Shown: in pieces, positions 50,685 to 59,111 of the stretch
How positions within the stretch are numbered: position 1 is the first letter of the stretch
Layout of the letters: each line of letters opens with the position of its first letter
Source: Streptosporangium sandarakinum
Lineage (GTDB): Bacteria; Actinomycetota; Actinomycetes; Streptosporangiales; Streptosporangiaceae
Reading direction: 5' to 3'
Length of the DNA stretch: 64,000 nucleotides
Assembly: GCF_013409935.1 (NCBI RefSeq)
Contig: NZ_JACCCO010000001.1
Coordinates: forward strand, 3,348,001 to 3,412,000
Notes under the pieces: generated by a model
What the model saw: only the letters and a program-made list of their open reading frames with translations
Told to the model about the DNA's origin: nothing
Databases searched by the model: none
Made by a program: the position numbers and the translations under genes

Positions 50685-50743
50685 CGGAGAGCGTGGGATT
50701 CGAACCCACGAGGACCGTCGCCGGCCCTAGCGGTTTTCAAGAG
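50685..50743 (-). repeat. tRNA-Ser(UGA) 3' half (probable attachment site)
   Basis: On the minus strand this reads from the anticodon loop CTTGAAA through a long variable arm and an intact T loop GGTTCGAATCC to acceptor GCTCTCC plus G. The anticodon would be UGA. The 5' half of a tRNA is absent, so it is not a gene. It matches the pattern of the partial att copies for tRNA-Arg and tRNA-Ser(GCT). The full tRNA is outside the window. Confidence 0.8.
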
Positions 50744-50947
50744 GGCTGCGTTCCAGGCGACGACAGAGCTTCTGACCAGGGTGAAAGCATCTTCCCCGAC
50801 CCGAACGACAGAAGATCATCCCGCATATATCCCGCAGACCCCTCAAGCCTCGCTCACCGTGATTCAGCCGCGGATCCTACTTCCTGTCTGCGAAGGTTCT
50901 CCCCGTCTCTTGACTTGCCCCCTGAACCGTCCGAGAGCATATCGATC

Positions 50948-51409
50948 ATGCTGTTTTTTCGCTTCCTCGCCATCGGGCTTCTCAGCGGGGCCGCTGTGGT
51001 TCCCTTCCTATGGGATCAGCGAGGTGACGAGTTCGAGCATCTGCGCCTGGCCGCACTCATGGGCCTGGACTTCGGCCAGTTCCTCACGGTACCGATCACG
51101 CTGGTAGTCGGAGCCTGGAAGAGCGGTTCCTGGAGCGAGCGGCCCCGGCCGGCGCCTCCGGGCTTCGTCCTGGGAGGGATCACCGTCGCGTTCGGCGCTC
51201 TGGTCCTGGCGCAAGCGATGGCCTCGTCACGATGGCTCAACGGTCGGCCGTCCGGAGTCGGCGATCCAGACGGCGAGTACATCATGGCCGCGCTCGCCGA
51301 GCTTTCGGGAGTGGTGACCCTACTCGTCGGCATATTGATCTTGATCGGTCGAGGAGTCGCCATCGCGTGTTCCCGGAAGGTGGACGTGCTGCCACACGTA
51401 AGCCGTTGA
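50948..51409 (+). CDS. Membrane protein, unknown function
   Basis: 153 residues from the ATG at 50948; the frame is open from 50522, but that part overlaps the tRNA fragment. Four helices are evident (FFRFLAIGLLSGAAVVPFLW, FGQFLTVPITLVVGAW, GGITVAFGALVLAQAMA and LSGVVTLLVGILILIG). No motif. The ribosome site is weak. Bases 51410-51917 contain no gene I can support. Confidence 0.6.
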   Translation: MLFFRFLAIGLLSGAAVVPFLWDQRGDEFEHLRLAALMGLDFGQFLTVPITLVVGAWKSGSWSERPRPAPPGFVLGGITVAFGALVLAQAMASSRWLNGRPSGVGDPDGEYIMAALAELSGVVTLLVGILILIGRGVAIACSRKVDVLPHVSR

Positions 51410-51917
51410 TCATGCCAGGAGGATCGAATTTCTGACATCCTGCATGCAAAGACGCATGCCGATCATGCTCGACCTGCGAAGACGCAGCTCACGGCACTGA
51501 TCGCGTTCCCCGTGACTCCTCGCCGTTCCCCTTCGTTTCCCGCTCCATCTGGCACGCGATGGGCACGGCGGTACTCTCGTTGAGGCGGTCTCCGGCATTG
51601 CGCCGCGCCTCCCCGCATGGGTACGGCTTGCCGTAGGCGATCGGGTACGACGCCGGGGATGCTGGATAGCACCGGAGACCGTCAGTGCCCTGTGTCCCAG
51701 GAACATAGGGTGACCCAGAAACCTGCGGATTAAAAGAAGTCGATTTGATCGAGGTCCGGGGCCTCGACCTGGCGGCCGGGTGCCCGTGGTTGTTCGCTGA
51801 GACCCGCCGTTGTTCACCCTCTTGGCTGTACTGGTGGCTGTACGTCCGAGGCTCCCTCAGGCCTCATAGAACGCGCCTGTATTGCAACCCGAGCTGCACC
51901 CGGGTTCCCTGCCAGGG

Positions 51918-52172
51918 TCAAGACTCCACGGTCCAAACTTCGGCAACGGCTGCTGCGGGAATCTTGGCGACGATCGATCCCGTCCACTCGGGGCCGTAGC
52001 GAACGTGCCACAGACGTTCGATCTCGTCTTTCTCCTCGGCCGTGGCATTGACCATGACGTCGAAGATCAGATACCCACCGGCCTCCGTGTAACCGTTGGC
52101 GCCTAGCTCAATGGTCTCACCCGAGTGGAACCTGACCGCCCACCGACTTGGAACACCGGTTGCAAACTCCAT
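51918..52172 (-). CDS. Small protein, unknown function
   Basis: 84 residues: SRWAVRFHSGETIELGANGYTEAGGYLIFDVMVNATAEEKDEIERLWHVRYGPEWTGSIVAKIPAAAV. A short beta region is followed by a helix, as in many single-domain element proteins. It has no good ribosome site, but codon use is protein-like. No family is recognised. Confidence 0.5.
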   Translation of the reverse strand: MEFATGVPSRWAVRFHSGETIELGANGYTEAGGYLIFDVMVNATAEEKDEIERLWHVRYGPEWTGSIVAKIPAAAVAEVWTVES

Positions 52173-52320
52173 GGGTGGAGGTTATCCAGCATGATCACCC
52201 GCGCGCGACCTAAATTGAGCGCGCCTGCGTAACCTGGAGAAACGCTCCATGATCCATCCCGCGAACGATGACGCGCGGCTACTTCTGGCTGCGTTCGACT
52301 GCGCGGCCTGGAATAGCACA

Positions 52321-52340
52321 AGAGACCCCATAGGGCCTCT
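52321..52340. terminator. Hairpin beside the tRNA-Tyr fragment
   Basis: AGAGACCC-CATA-GGGCCTCT pairs with one mismatch. It lies 20 bp before the tRNA-Tyr fragment, continuing the hairpin-plus-tRNA layout of the other sites. Confidence 0.6.
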
Positions 52341-52359
52341 GAGCTGCCAGTTTGGCTGA

Positions 52360-52408
52360 TGGCGGGTGCAGGACTTGAACCTGTGTCGGCTGTGCCGACG
52401 GTTTTACA
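52360..52408 (-). repeat. tRNA-Tyr(GTA) 3' half (probable left end of the AICE)
   Basis: The minus strand reads CTGTAAA (anticodon GTA), variable arm GTCGGC-ACA-GCCGAC, T arm CAGGTTCAAGTCCTG and acceptor ACCCGCC plus A. The 5' half is missing, so it cannot be a functional gene. It is the last such site before the intact AICE genes to the right. By analogy with the two remnants, it is the likely left attachment site of that element. The intact tRNA would be past 64 kb. Confidence 0.78.
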
Positions 52409-52625
52409 GGACATACCCGTTCTCAACAGTGCATGGTCGTTGACCTGCGGCAGCGCTTCTCTCTGCGTCGACCACGGCCTTGATCATTGCACGCATATTG
52501 CACGCCCTCCCTACCCGCCATGATGGCCCAGTGCCCCGGGCAGAACTTGAGCGCCTATCCACGTCATCTGGCGCAGCGACATCAGGGACGGTGTTGGCGG
52601 TGCCCGGGGCGCCTCGACAGTGGGC

Positions 52626-53405
52626 TCAGCCGGCTTCGGCCACGAGGTTCTTGGATGGGGCCTGGATACGGACGGGCGTTCCCCATCCTCTGTACAGGAC
52701 GTTCATCCTCACGGTGTCCGCTCTTTGCTCGGGGCCGTATGGCTCGTGAACGATCTCTGCCTGGAAGCGCCGGGGCAGGTTGTCCGGTCCCAGCCAGAGC
52801 TTCCACTTGATGCGACCTCCTGCCCAGTCCCCGTCTTTTGTTCCGTAGTAGATCCCGGCCTGGCGCGAGCCGAGAAGGCCGACCTCTGCCAAGCCGTCGT
52901 AGCGGGTGGTGGAGACGCCGTCGTATCGGCCCTTCGCCGATGTTTTTTCGGCATTTCTGGAGATCAACCGCAGGAATTTCGGATTCAGGGCGTCTACTAG
53001 GTTTTGGGACCAGAGGAAGCCATCCGCGTCCTGCCAGTGGAGCCACTTCTTGCCCTTAGGGACGTCAGCCCAGGTGCCCTGGGTGTAGGTGTCACGACCG
53101 ATGTTGATCATTCGGAAGTGCACCGGTTCGTCACCCATGGTGGAAACCTCCGCGACGTCGCTGGCGCGCACACCTGCATTGGCCGCGAAACGATGCTTCC
53201 CGTAGACAACCGTCAGAGTGGCGTCCGAGCCGAAGCCTTGGCGGGTCTTCCGAGAGAAGAGCACACTGCTCTTTTCTGCAAACTTTCCCTTCAGCGCGGA
53301 TATCGCCCGATCTAGCGGGTCACCGGTCTGTGCGTGCGCCGCGCCTGTCAACGGCGACATGAACAGAAGGGTCAGGACGCCTAGCAATGTGCATAAGCTT
53401 CTCAT
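52626..53405 (-). CDS. Secreted LppX/LprG-like or DUF2092-type protein
   Basis: 259 residues from the ATG at 53405; the frame reaches 53465. A signal peptide (LCTLLGVLTLLFMSPLTGAAHA) ends in AHA-Q. The mature part is beta-rich: TLTVVYGKHRFAANAGVRASDVAEV, FRMINIGRDTYTQGTWADVPKGKKW and RWDYDGLAEVG-type strands ending with LWLGPDNLPRRFQAEIV. This resembles the LolA/LppX half-barrel proteins that carry lipids between membrane layers. There is no lipobox. It lies just left of the defence-like island. Bases 53406-53748 hold no gene. Confidence 0.7.
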   Translation of the reverse strand: MRSLCTLLGVLTLLFMSPLTGAAHAQTGDPLDRAISALKGKFAEKSSVLFSRKTRQGFGSDATLTVVYGKHRFAANAGVRASDVAEVSTMGDEPVHFRMINIGRDTYTQGTWADVPKGKKWLHWQDADGFLWSQNLVDALNPKFLRLISRNAEKTSAKGRYDGVSTTRYDGLAEVGLLGSRQAGIYYGTKDGDWAGGRIKWKLWLGPDNLPRRFQAEIVHEPYGPEQRADTVRMNVLYRGWGTPVRIQAPSKNLVAEAG

Positions 53406-53748
53406 GAGATCATCTTCGGCGCCGCCGATCTCAGCCTTGTTACCGGAGGGTTGCAGCCACGACACCTGACGAGCCTTCTGATCTGTAGGTGCCCAAACAA
53501 CCTCCAGGATCGTTCAGGGCCGTTCGCCGCGCTGCTCGCCGGGACTCCGGTCGTTCAGATCCGTCCGGCTCGGTTCGTGATCGTCCGTTCGGGTGGCTCC
53601 CAAGGTGGCTCCCACCAAGCCACACTTATAGAGCTGATGAGATGCAACTTCGATCACCGCGCAACTGGCCGGGTCGACTACCAAGGGCGACCGCCTTGAA
53701 GTACCCATCCGGCCGAGACGGGGATCACCGTCGCAGCACAAGATAGAT

Positions 53749-55206
53749 CTATCTACTATTACGTCGCCCATGATTATGAGGCTTGAATCGACTCAGGCTA
53801 ATACTGTTCTCAGGCATTCCAAGGCTTCTCTGCGCCAACAGCGTCAAAACGCTATGCCCTGTCCCCAACGGCAGAGAAGAAGCTGAATGGGCGAGCGCAA
53901 CTGGAATAACAGCGTTCGGGTATAGGCGCGTCTGAAGTTGATCGAGAATCTCTAGGGTGGCTCTTAGCGTGGGATATGAGTCAAAGGACTCCGAGACCAA
54001 GGGGAAAAACTCCCCATTCGCTTTGGGGCGAGGCTTCTCGTAAGGCGGCCCACCTGGAACTCGTGGCACCGATAATACCAAAACTTCACCCGTAGTGGTC
54101 TTGTAAATAAACCGCCGCCCGTAGAACTCATCCTTCCCGTAATGGTGATCCGCTTCTTTGTTGACGATGTAAGTGTTAATATACGGCGTATCCAGCATCA
54201 TGACATGGCCATCGGGAATATGCTCCTGAATCACATTAGCGTGATCCACGAACTGGCCGTTCTTTTCAATTCCCACGAGAAGGGGAACGGAAATCCCTTT
54301 GGCTTCTAGGTCGATACACAGGTTATTCCAGTACGCCAGGAAGCGAGATTTCATTGGAGCACTGGGTCCATAAACAGCCAACGGGCCATCAGTGATGAAC
54401 AGCCCTTGAGATAGCATCTGCGGTTGAACGCGATAGAACCCATCTATGTAGGAAATCAACAAAAGTCTCTCGGCCATATTCATGGCAACATTAAGAGGAC
54501 GGATGTTTTCGCCATCCTCACTAAAGTCCTCATAGGTGCGCAGAATATCGGTGGGATACAAAGTCGTTGAGCACAACGGCTCAGTGCAGACCCCACCAGT
54601 AACTGTCACGATCTGCTGAGGAGTGCCAGCCGAACCACAGTTAGGACACTTACTCAGAACGAGTTGGCCGGCAGGATTTCCAGGAGCTCCATGGATTGTC
54701 ATGAGAGCGTCTGTTAGCGTAAACGCAGACCCGAAGTCGGTGATACTGGACTCACCAAAGGAGCGGTTAAGCTCCGCACGCCACGTTTCTTTCCCCTTCA
54801 GCCCTTTCAGATGAACGTTCGACCCAGGCAGAACACTGTTAACTGTCTGAGTTATCTGCGATTTCTCTAGCTCCCTGGCATTTACCAAGCCACTACGGTT
54901 GGCGTTGAGGAACTGAGCGATATTTACGTATACCCCAGCGATCTGCATGTAGCCGACCCGCACGGATGGATACCCTGCGCGTGCTTCGACTTCCTGGTTA
55001 GAGCCGTCGAAAGCGATCGTGAAGGTGGGATCCGGACGTTGATCACGCGACAGAGAAGTAATAGATGTGAGGCGATCGGTGATGTGTTTAGGCTCGCTGA
55101 CCTCCAATGAAGGAGTTTCCCAACGCTCCATAGCCTGCGCGATTGCAGGGCTAAGCGCAGTCGGAACATGGCCGATTCGCGAAGCGCGTTCCTGGCTATA
55201 TGGCAT
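53749..55206 (-). CDS. nurA: NurA-type nuclease with zinc-ribbon insertion
   Basis: 485 residues. The NurA core is recognisable: FTIAFDGSNQEVEARAGYPSVRVGYMQIAGVYV (metal-binding Asp67), LFITDGPLAVYG (Asp273), VGIEKNGQFVDHANVI, and a C-terminal IPVALAHSASSLPLGTG. Between about 187 and 212 sits a four-cysteine ribbon CPNC...C-x4-C (187, 190, 207, 212), not a standard part of archaeal NurA. NurA nucleases are DNA end-resection enzymes that need HerA to load. It lies 9 bp after herA. Clearly lower G+C than the chromosome indicates transfer. Confidence 0.85.
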   Translation of the reverse strand: MPYSQERASRIGHVPTALSPAIAQAMERWETPSLEVSEPKHITDRLTSITSLSRDQRPDPTFTIAFDGSNQEVEARAGYPSVRVGYMQIAGVYVNIAQFLNANRSGLVNARELEKSQITQTVNSVLPGSNVHLKGLKGKETWRAELNRSFGESSITDFGSAFTLTDALMTIHGAPGNPAGQLVLSKCPNCGSAGTPQQIVTVTGGVCTEPLCSTTLYPTDILRTYEDFSEDGENIRPLNVAMNMAERLLLISYIDGFYRVQPQMLSQGLFITDGPLAVYGPSAPMKSRFLAYWNNLCIDLEAKGISVPLLVGIEKNGQFVDHANVIQEHIPDGHVMMLDTPYINTYIVNKEADHHYGKDEFYGRRFIYKTTTGEVLVLSVPRVPGGPPYEKPRPKANGEFFPLVSESFDSYPTLRATLEILDQLQTRLYPNAVIPVALAHSASSLPLGTGHSVLTLLAQRSLGMPENSISLSRFKPHNHGRRNSR

Positions 55207-55215
55207 CGGTCTGCC

Positions 55216-57321
55216 TCATCGCTCAACGGGAACAGGCACCGGAGGCAGTTCGGCCGCCTCACGAGCCTTGTTAATCATTGCATGATCGAATTTAGCAATC
55301 TGGATCGGGATAATATACTTCCCGGAGAAGGTTTTCATCCGAGCATAGCCTCGGTCTTCGACCTTCCGTAGACCTTCAGCAAATACTCCAAAGTCGTAAT
55401 AGTGCGACAGTTCCCGAGTTTCGTTGTCTGAATTCAGGTGAGCGACGATCCAGTTTGAAGTGTTGGAAAGGATCCGCTTGTCGACGCTGGTAACTTCCTG
55501 TGTGGCATAGACCAGCCCCATGTCGTATTTCGCTGCTTCCTTAGCCAGGCGCACCCATGGATCTTCTTGAACAGTCGACTTTCCTACTTTGTTCCGATCA
55601 AAGAGATTATGAGCTTCCTCAACGATGATCTGAATTGGAATATTCTTTTCATTGTTCCGGAATCTCTTATTAGCTTTATCGATCAGTCGGAAGACCAGCC
55701 TCTCGGAAAGCATCTTCGTAACGACATCAGAGCCTATCGAAAGGTCAATAATGACCATTCGTCCTTCAGTGAGATCGATCCAGACTCGATCGGCCAAGTC
55801 ACCCTTACTGAAAGGATCGTGGTAATCCTCCATCGTCTTGATCCGGTTCAACACGGCGCCGCCGACAGTCGCCTCAAAAACCGTCAAGATAGAAATGAAT
55901 GGATCACAATCCTGCCAGCTTGCTAGATCCAATCCCCTAGGGTTGTTTCCGCTAGAAACCTCGGCGATACGCTCGGCCAACCAGGCCACGATAGACCTAG
56001 CAGCAGCCGGGGAGTCGACGGCACAGAGTCCCCTATCTTCCCGTACAATGCGAATAAGTCCGGGACGATCTGCGTCCAGCGCCTGTCGCACTTTTTTATT
56101 CATCTTAAAGATTATGGAAAACCCGGTTTTTGGCTGAGGGAAATTTGCTTTAGCGAGCGTCGCATAGAATGCGAGCTGGCCACGCTGGGCATGGTCAACT
56201 GCCTCCCAATACTCTCTATCCCCTGCGGTCCCAGTAGGATAGTCTTCCCTGTTCGGCTGCAGAATCTTCGCCGACTTAAATGCGGTGGCATAAGAGGTGT
56301 TCTGGTCAGCAAGTGCACTAGTCAAGAGCTCCCACACTAGCGGCAGCTCTTCTGTCTCGTAGAAATTTACTGCCAGAGGGAACTCTTGCGAGTCTCCCGC
56401 GGTCGGGTTCATCTTATAGATGCGAACGAGATCAGTCCCCGTCCCGAGCAGACGCAAGCCAGTCTTGTCCTGATCGTTTACATTTGCATATTCGCCCTGC
56501 GGATCGAAAATTAGCTGGCCAATCTTCTGTCCGGTTCGGGCTGCGTGTTCGAACACGGCTGTACACAGTGTCTTGTTGGTGTTGGACTTGCCAACTCGTG
56601 TCATACCAAGCACAGCTGTCTTACGAGCTATGAAGTCAGTGACCCGTACGTTCACCGGGACCTGGTCCAACTTTGCATCTGCAGCGCGTCGCTTGGTAGA
56701 AGCAAAGCGGACAACACCAAGCTTGATCAAGTCAGGCGTCTTCTCCTTCTTGACCTCTTCCTCAGTACGTTCTGGATAGGAAGCTATGAAGGAGAGCGCC
56801 TCCGCAGAGGGAACGTAGACGAAGTATCGTGCACCCGAATAGACATTATCGATATCAGCGCCCCACTGGATAAAGGGCTGCCGAGCGACCGTCTCGCCGT
56901 AGAATGTTCCTAGAACTTCACACTCAAAAGCAGACATCTCAATCTGGCTAGAGGTCAGATTGTCGATGACAGCTTCAGGACGCTCTTGACGCAAATCAGC
57001 CGTGCGCATCGCTGCTAGCCGTGTGGCAACCAGTTCTGCTTCATTGGGCAGAGGCGCCGTACCCCGAACACGCAGCAAAATCACTTCGTCTTCGTCCAAG
57101 GGCGCGTTTGTCTCCTTGGTTGGGACTGTTGCGGCAGCCAAGAGGAAACCGTTGCGGGGGATTCCTCCCGCCCCTCGCTTAATGAAGTCGTCTGTAATGA
57201 CCACAGCACGGTCATAGTCCAGGTGATAGATGCCACCTAGGCGCTGCGCTCCATCAAGCAAAGCGACCAGAGGATTGCCCCCTGCTGCGGCCGCACCCGC
57301 CAGACCTGACAGTCCGCTCAT
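55216..57321 (-). CDS. herA: HerA-type hexameric DNA translocase
   Basis: 701 residues. An N-terminal beta-barrel (HAS-like, residues 20-110 and 130-235) precedes the RecA-like core. Walker A is GMTRVGKS (239-246) and Walker B IIVEEAHN (566-573), with FDPQGEYAN after the first strand and a sensor in VYATQEV. A C-terminal latch-like RMKTFSGKYIIPIQIAKFDHA ends it. HerA hexamers pump DNA and load NurA. It starts 194 bp after the methyltransferase gene and ends just before nurA. All three are on one strand at lower G+C, so they probably form one operon. Confidence 0.9.
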   Translation of the reverse strand: MSGLSGLAGAAAAGGNPLVALLDGAQRLGGIYHLDYDRAVVITDDFIKRGAGGIPRNGFLLAAATVPTKETNAPLDEDEVILLRVRGTAPLPNEAELVATRLAAMRTADLRQERPEAVIDNLTSSQIEMSAFECEVLGTFYGETVARQPFIQWGADIDNVYSGARYFVYVPSAEALSFIASYPERTEEEVKKEKTPDLIKLGVVRFASTKRRAADAKLDQVPVNVRVTDFIARKTAVLGMTRVGKSNTNKTLCTAVFEHAARTGQKIGQLIFDPQGEYANVNDQDKTGLRLLGTGTDLVRIYKMNPTAGDSQEFPLAVNFYETEELPLVWELLTSALADQNTSYATAFKSAKILQPNREDYPTGTAGDREYWEAVDHAQRGQLAFYATLAKANFPQPKTGFSIIFKMNKKVRQALDADRPGLIRIVREDRGLCAVDSPAAARSIVAWLAERIAEVSSGNNPRGLDLASWQDCDPFISILTVFEATVGGAVLNRIKTMEDYHDPFSKGDLADRVWIDLTEGRMVIIDLSIGSDVVTKMLSERLVFRLIDKANKRFRNNEKNIPIQIIVEEAHNLFDRNKVGKSTVQEDPWVRLAKEAAKYDMGLVYATQEVTSVDKRILSNTSNWIVAHLNSDNETRELSHYYDFGVFAEGLRKVEDRGYARMKTFSGKYIIPIQIAKFDHAMINKAREAAELPPVPVPVER

Positions 57322-57515
57322 CTGCTACCCCTCGTCGTCGCTCGCCTGTGTGATCGTGCTTGCTCTCGCACCCGTCAACCTGAACGGATGACGTTCTGCA
57401 GTAGCAGAGACGCTCCTCGACAGCGTCGCCGGCGCTGTCGTCATCGACGCCAAAGCGACACTAGCGAACTACAGAGCGAAATGGGCCTGAATCACATGAT
57501 CAGGTGGACTGACTG

Positions 57516-58505
57516 TCAGGATCCCAAGACTCGGTAGCGGTCCGACTTAGGGATAAACGTGAGATTCGTGACGAGTAGCTCGTCCTTCACCGTCCGCTTC
57601 TCCGAACCGGCGGCGGTGTATCGGTACGAAACGTGCAGCGTCGTATGGTTATCAGCTCCGTCGTACAGCTTGCGTACGGTAGGAGTGTCGTCGTATGACA
57701 ATAACCAGCGGTACGGCAGATCGCTACGCAGCGTCGCGGCTAGCTTCGCATGCTCTGTACTCTCGAAGGACCACTCGTAGAGCCAAGGCGCCTTCTCTAC
57801 ATAGGGCGGATCCAGATAGACGACGACTTCCGAATCGTCTAAGGCCCCAAACTTCTTGGGGATGCGCGCTAGCGCGCTGCGCCAGTCGCACTGCCACACA
57901 TCCAACAGGCGTCCTGTCGCCGCCAAGTCTGCTACCCCATTGATACGCCGCGTCAACCCTTCTATCCCAAACCGGCAATCGATCTTGTATGCGGAGGCCT
58001 GGGTCCTCCCACCGATCGGCCCAGCTCTGCCGTGGAGGATCCCAGAGAAGGTGGTGCGGTTGAGGAAGAGGCACTTCAGGGCACGGTCGCGCCGTGTTCG
58101 TGGTGCTGCTGCACGCCATCTGTCCCACTCTTCGACGGTGATACTCAGTTCCCGCATTGCGTCAATGAGCCATCTCGCGTCGAAGGCAGCTGTCTTCCAG
58201 AAGGACGCGACTAATGGATCTACGTCTGCTAGGACCCCATGCTCGACTGCCCCCGAACCCAGAAGCCGCAACGTCGCCGTTGCACCGCCACAAAAGGGCT
58301 CAACAAGAAGCCTGGGGGGAGGGATGTTGGCGGCTATGAGCTCTTCGATAACTGGTACGAGTTGACGCTTCGCCCCTGGGTAACGTAGCGGACTGATCAC
58401 AGAGTGACGGAACAACTGATCATCGGCGAGCGGCAGCGGCTTGTCCATTACAGCCTGCGGTGGCCATGGAGAGCGGCGCATCGGCGTCTTCCGCTCACCA
58501 ACCAT
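57516..58505 (-). CDS. D12-class adenine-N6 DNA methyltransferase
   Basis: 329 residues from the ATG at 58505, which follows AGGAAGGG; an upstream start at 58643 lacks one. Motif X is ISPLRYPGAKRQLVPVI (41-46 core), motif I VEPFCGGATATLRLL, motif IV YLDPPYVEKAPW (DPPY 232-235). This is the Dam/DpnIIA class, adding a methyl group to adenine in a short duplex site. No matching restriction endonuclease lies next to it; HerA and NurA follow. The likely role is marking host DNA. The recognition sequence cannot be read from the protein. Confidence 0.93.
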   Translation of the reverse strand: MVGERKTPMRRSPWPPQAVMDKPLPLADDQLFRHSVISPLRYPGAKRQLVPVIEELIAANIPPPRLLVEPFCGGATATLRLLGSGAVEHGVLADVDPLVASFWKTAAFDARWLIDAMRELSITVEEWDRWRAAAPRTRRDRALKCLFLNRTTFSGILHGRAGPIGGRTQASAYKIDCRFGIEGLTRRINGVADLAATGRLLDVWQCDWRSALARIPKKFGALDDSEVVVYLDPPYVEKAPWLYEWSFESTEHAKLAATLRSDLPYRWLLSYDDTPTVRKLYDGADNHTTLHVSYRYTAAGSEKRTVKDELLVTNLTFIPKSDRYRVLGS

Positions 58506-58940
58506 GGGGATCCCTTCCTCGGCCCGCCCTTGAAGTTTCGGCGCTATGCCTCGGCTGCCGCGCCCTGCGTGAACGCAACTCCTTCTGGTGCAGTCGATAC
58601 TGTAACGGAGGTTTGTCATCGCACAACGGCAGTGAAGCAGCACTGCTGGTACGGAAGCCGTTCATGATCCTAGTTGATCCCGACGTCGTCAAGATCATAT
58701 ATGTGTCATCGGCTGCTTTTGAAGCTCTCTGGAGCACTGCTTCCTGTCTTGTCATCGGACGGTTCGCCGAGATGCGTTGAGCTGGTGTCGAGGAACGAGA
58801 CACCAGCTCGTCGATCGCCCCCGACTATGATCAAGGGCCAACCATCGTCAGGCGATCGTGAGGCCTGTATCAGAGCGGCGGTGCGGCCCCCTGCAGTGAG
58901 TTCCTTTGGCGCGGCGAGGCTGGCGGGCGGTGGGCGGCCC
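58506..58940. other. Stretch without a confident gene; junction of the low-G+C island
   Basis: The low-G+C sequence of the island continues to about 58840 and then changes sharply to GC-rich DNA. No frame longer than about 60 codons has both a ribosome site and protein-like composition. It contains the methyltransferase promoter region. Confidence 0.5.
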
Positions 58941-58946
58941 GAGTGC

Positions 58947-58992
58947 GGTCCCGGCCGTGACCGGCCCCCAGGCCGCATGCGCGGCCGGGGTC
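58947..58992 (+). other. Conserved stem-loop, copy 3
   Basis: The loop ACCGGCCCCCAGGCCGCATG (58960-58979) is enclosed by GGTCCCGGCCGTG and CGCGGCCGGGGTC: 13 pairs, of which three are G-U. A GC-rich palindrome (GCGGCGCGCCGCGCCGC) follows about 20 nt later. It lies 120 bp upstream of the AICE XRE gene. G-U pairs where the other copies have Watson-Crick pairs point to an RNA or single-stranded form. Confidence 0.7.
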
Positions 58993-59111
58993 CGCGACGC
59001 TGGGCCGTGCGGCGGCGCGCCGCGCCGCCGCCTTGATACCCATAAGAACAATTCGGCAGTGATCCAGGACGAGTCAGCGTCCGGCGTGCGGGTGGCTGGT
59101 AGAACGCTGGT

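Noticed and set aside
53580..53630. Phage attachment core (GGTGGCTCCC direct repeat)
   Set aside because: Two adjacent copies of GGTGGCTCCC are present, but there is no integrase, tRNA or second distant copy to support a boundary.
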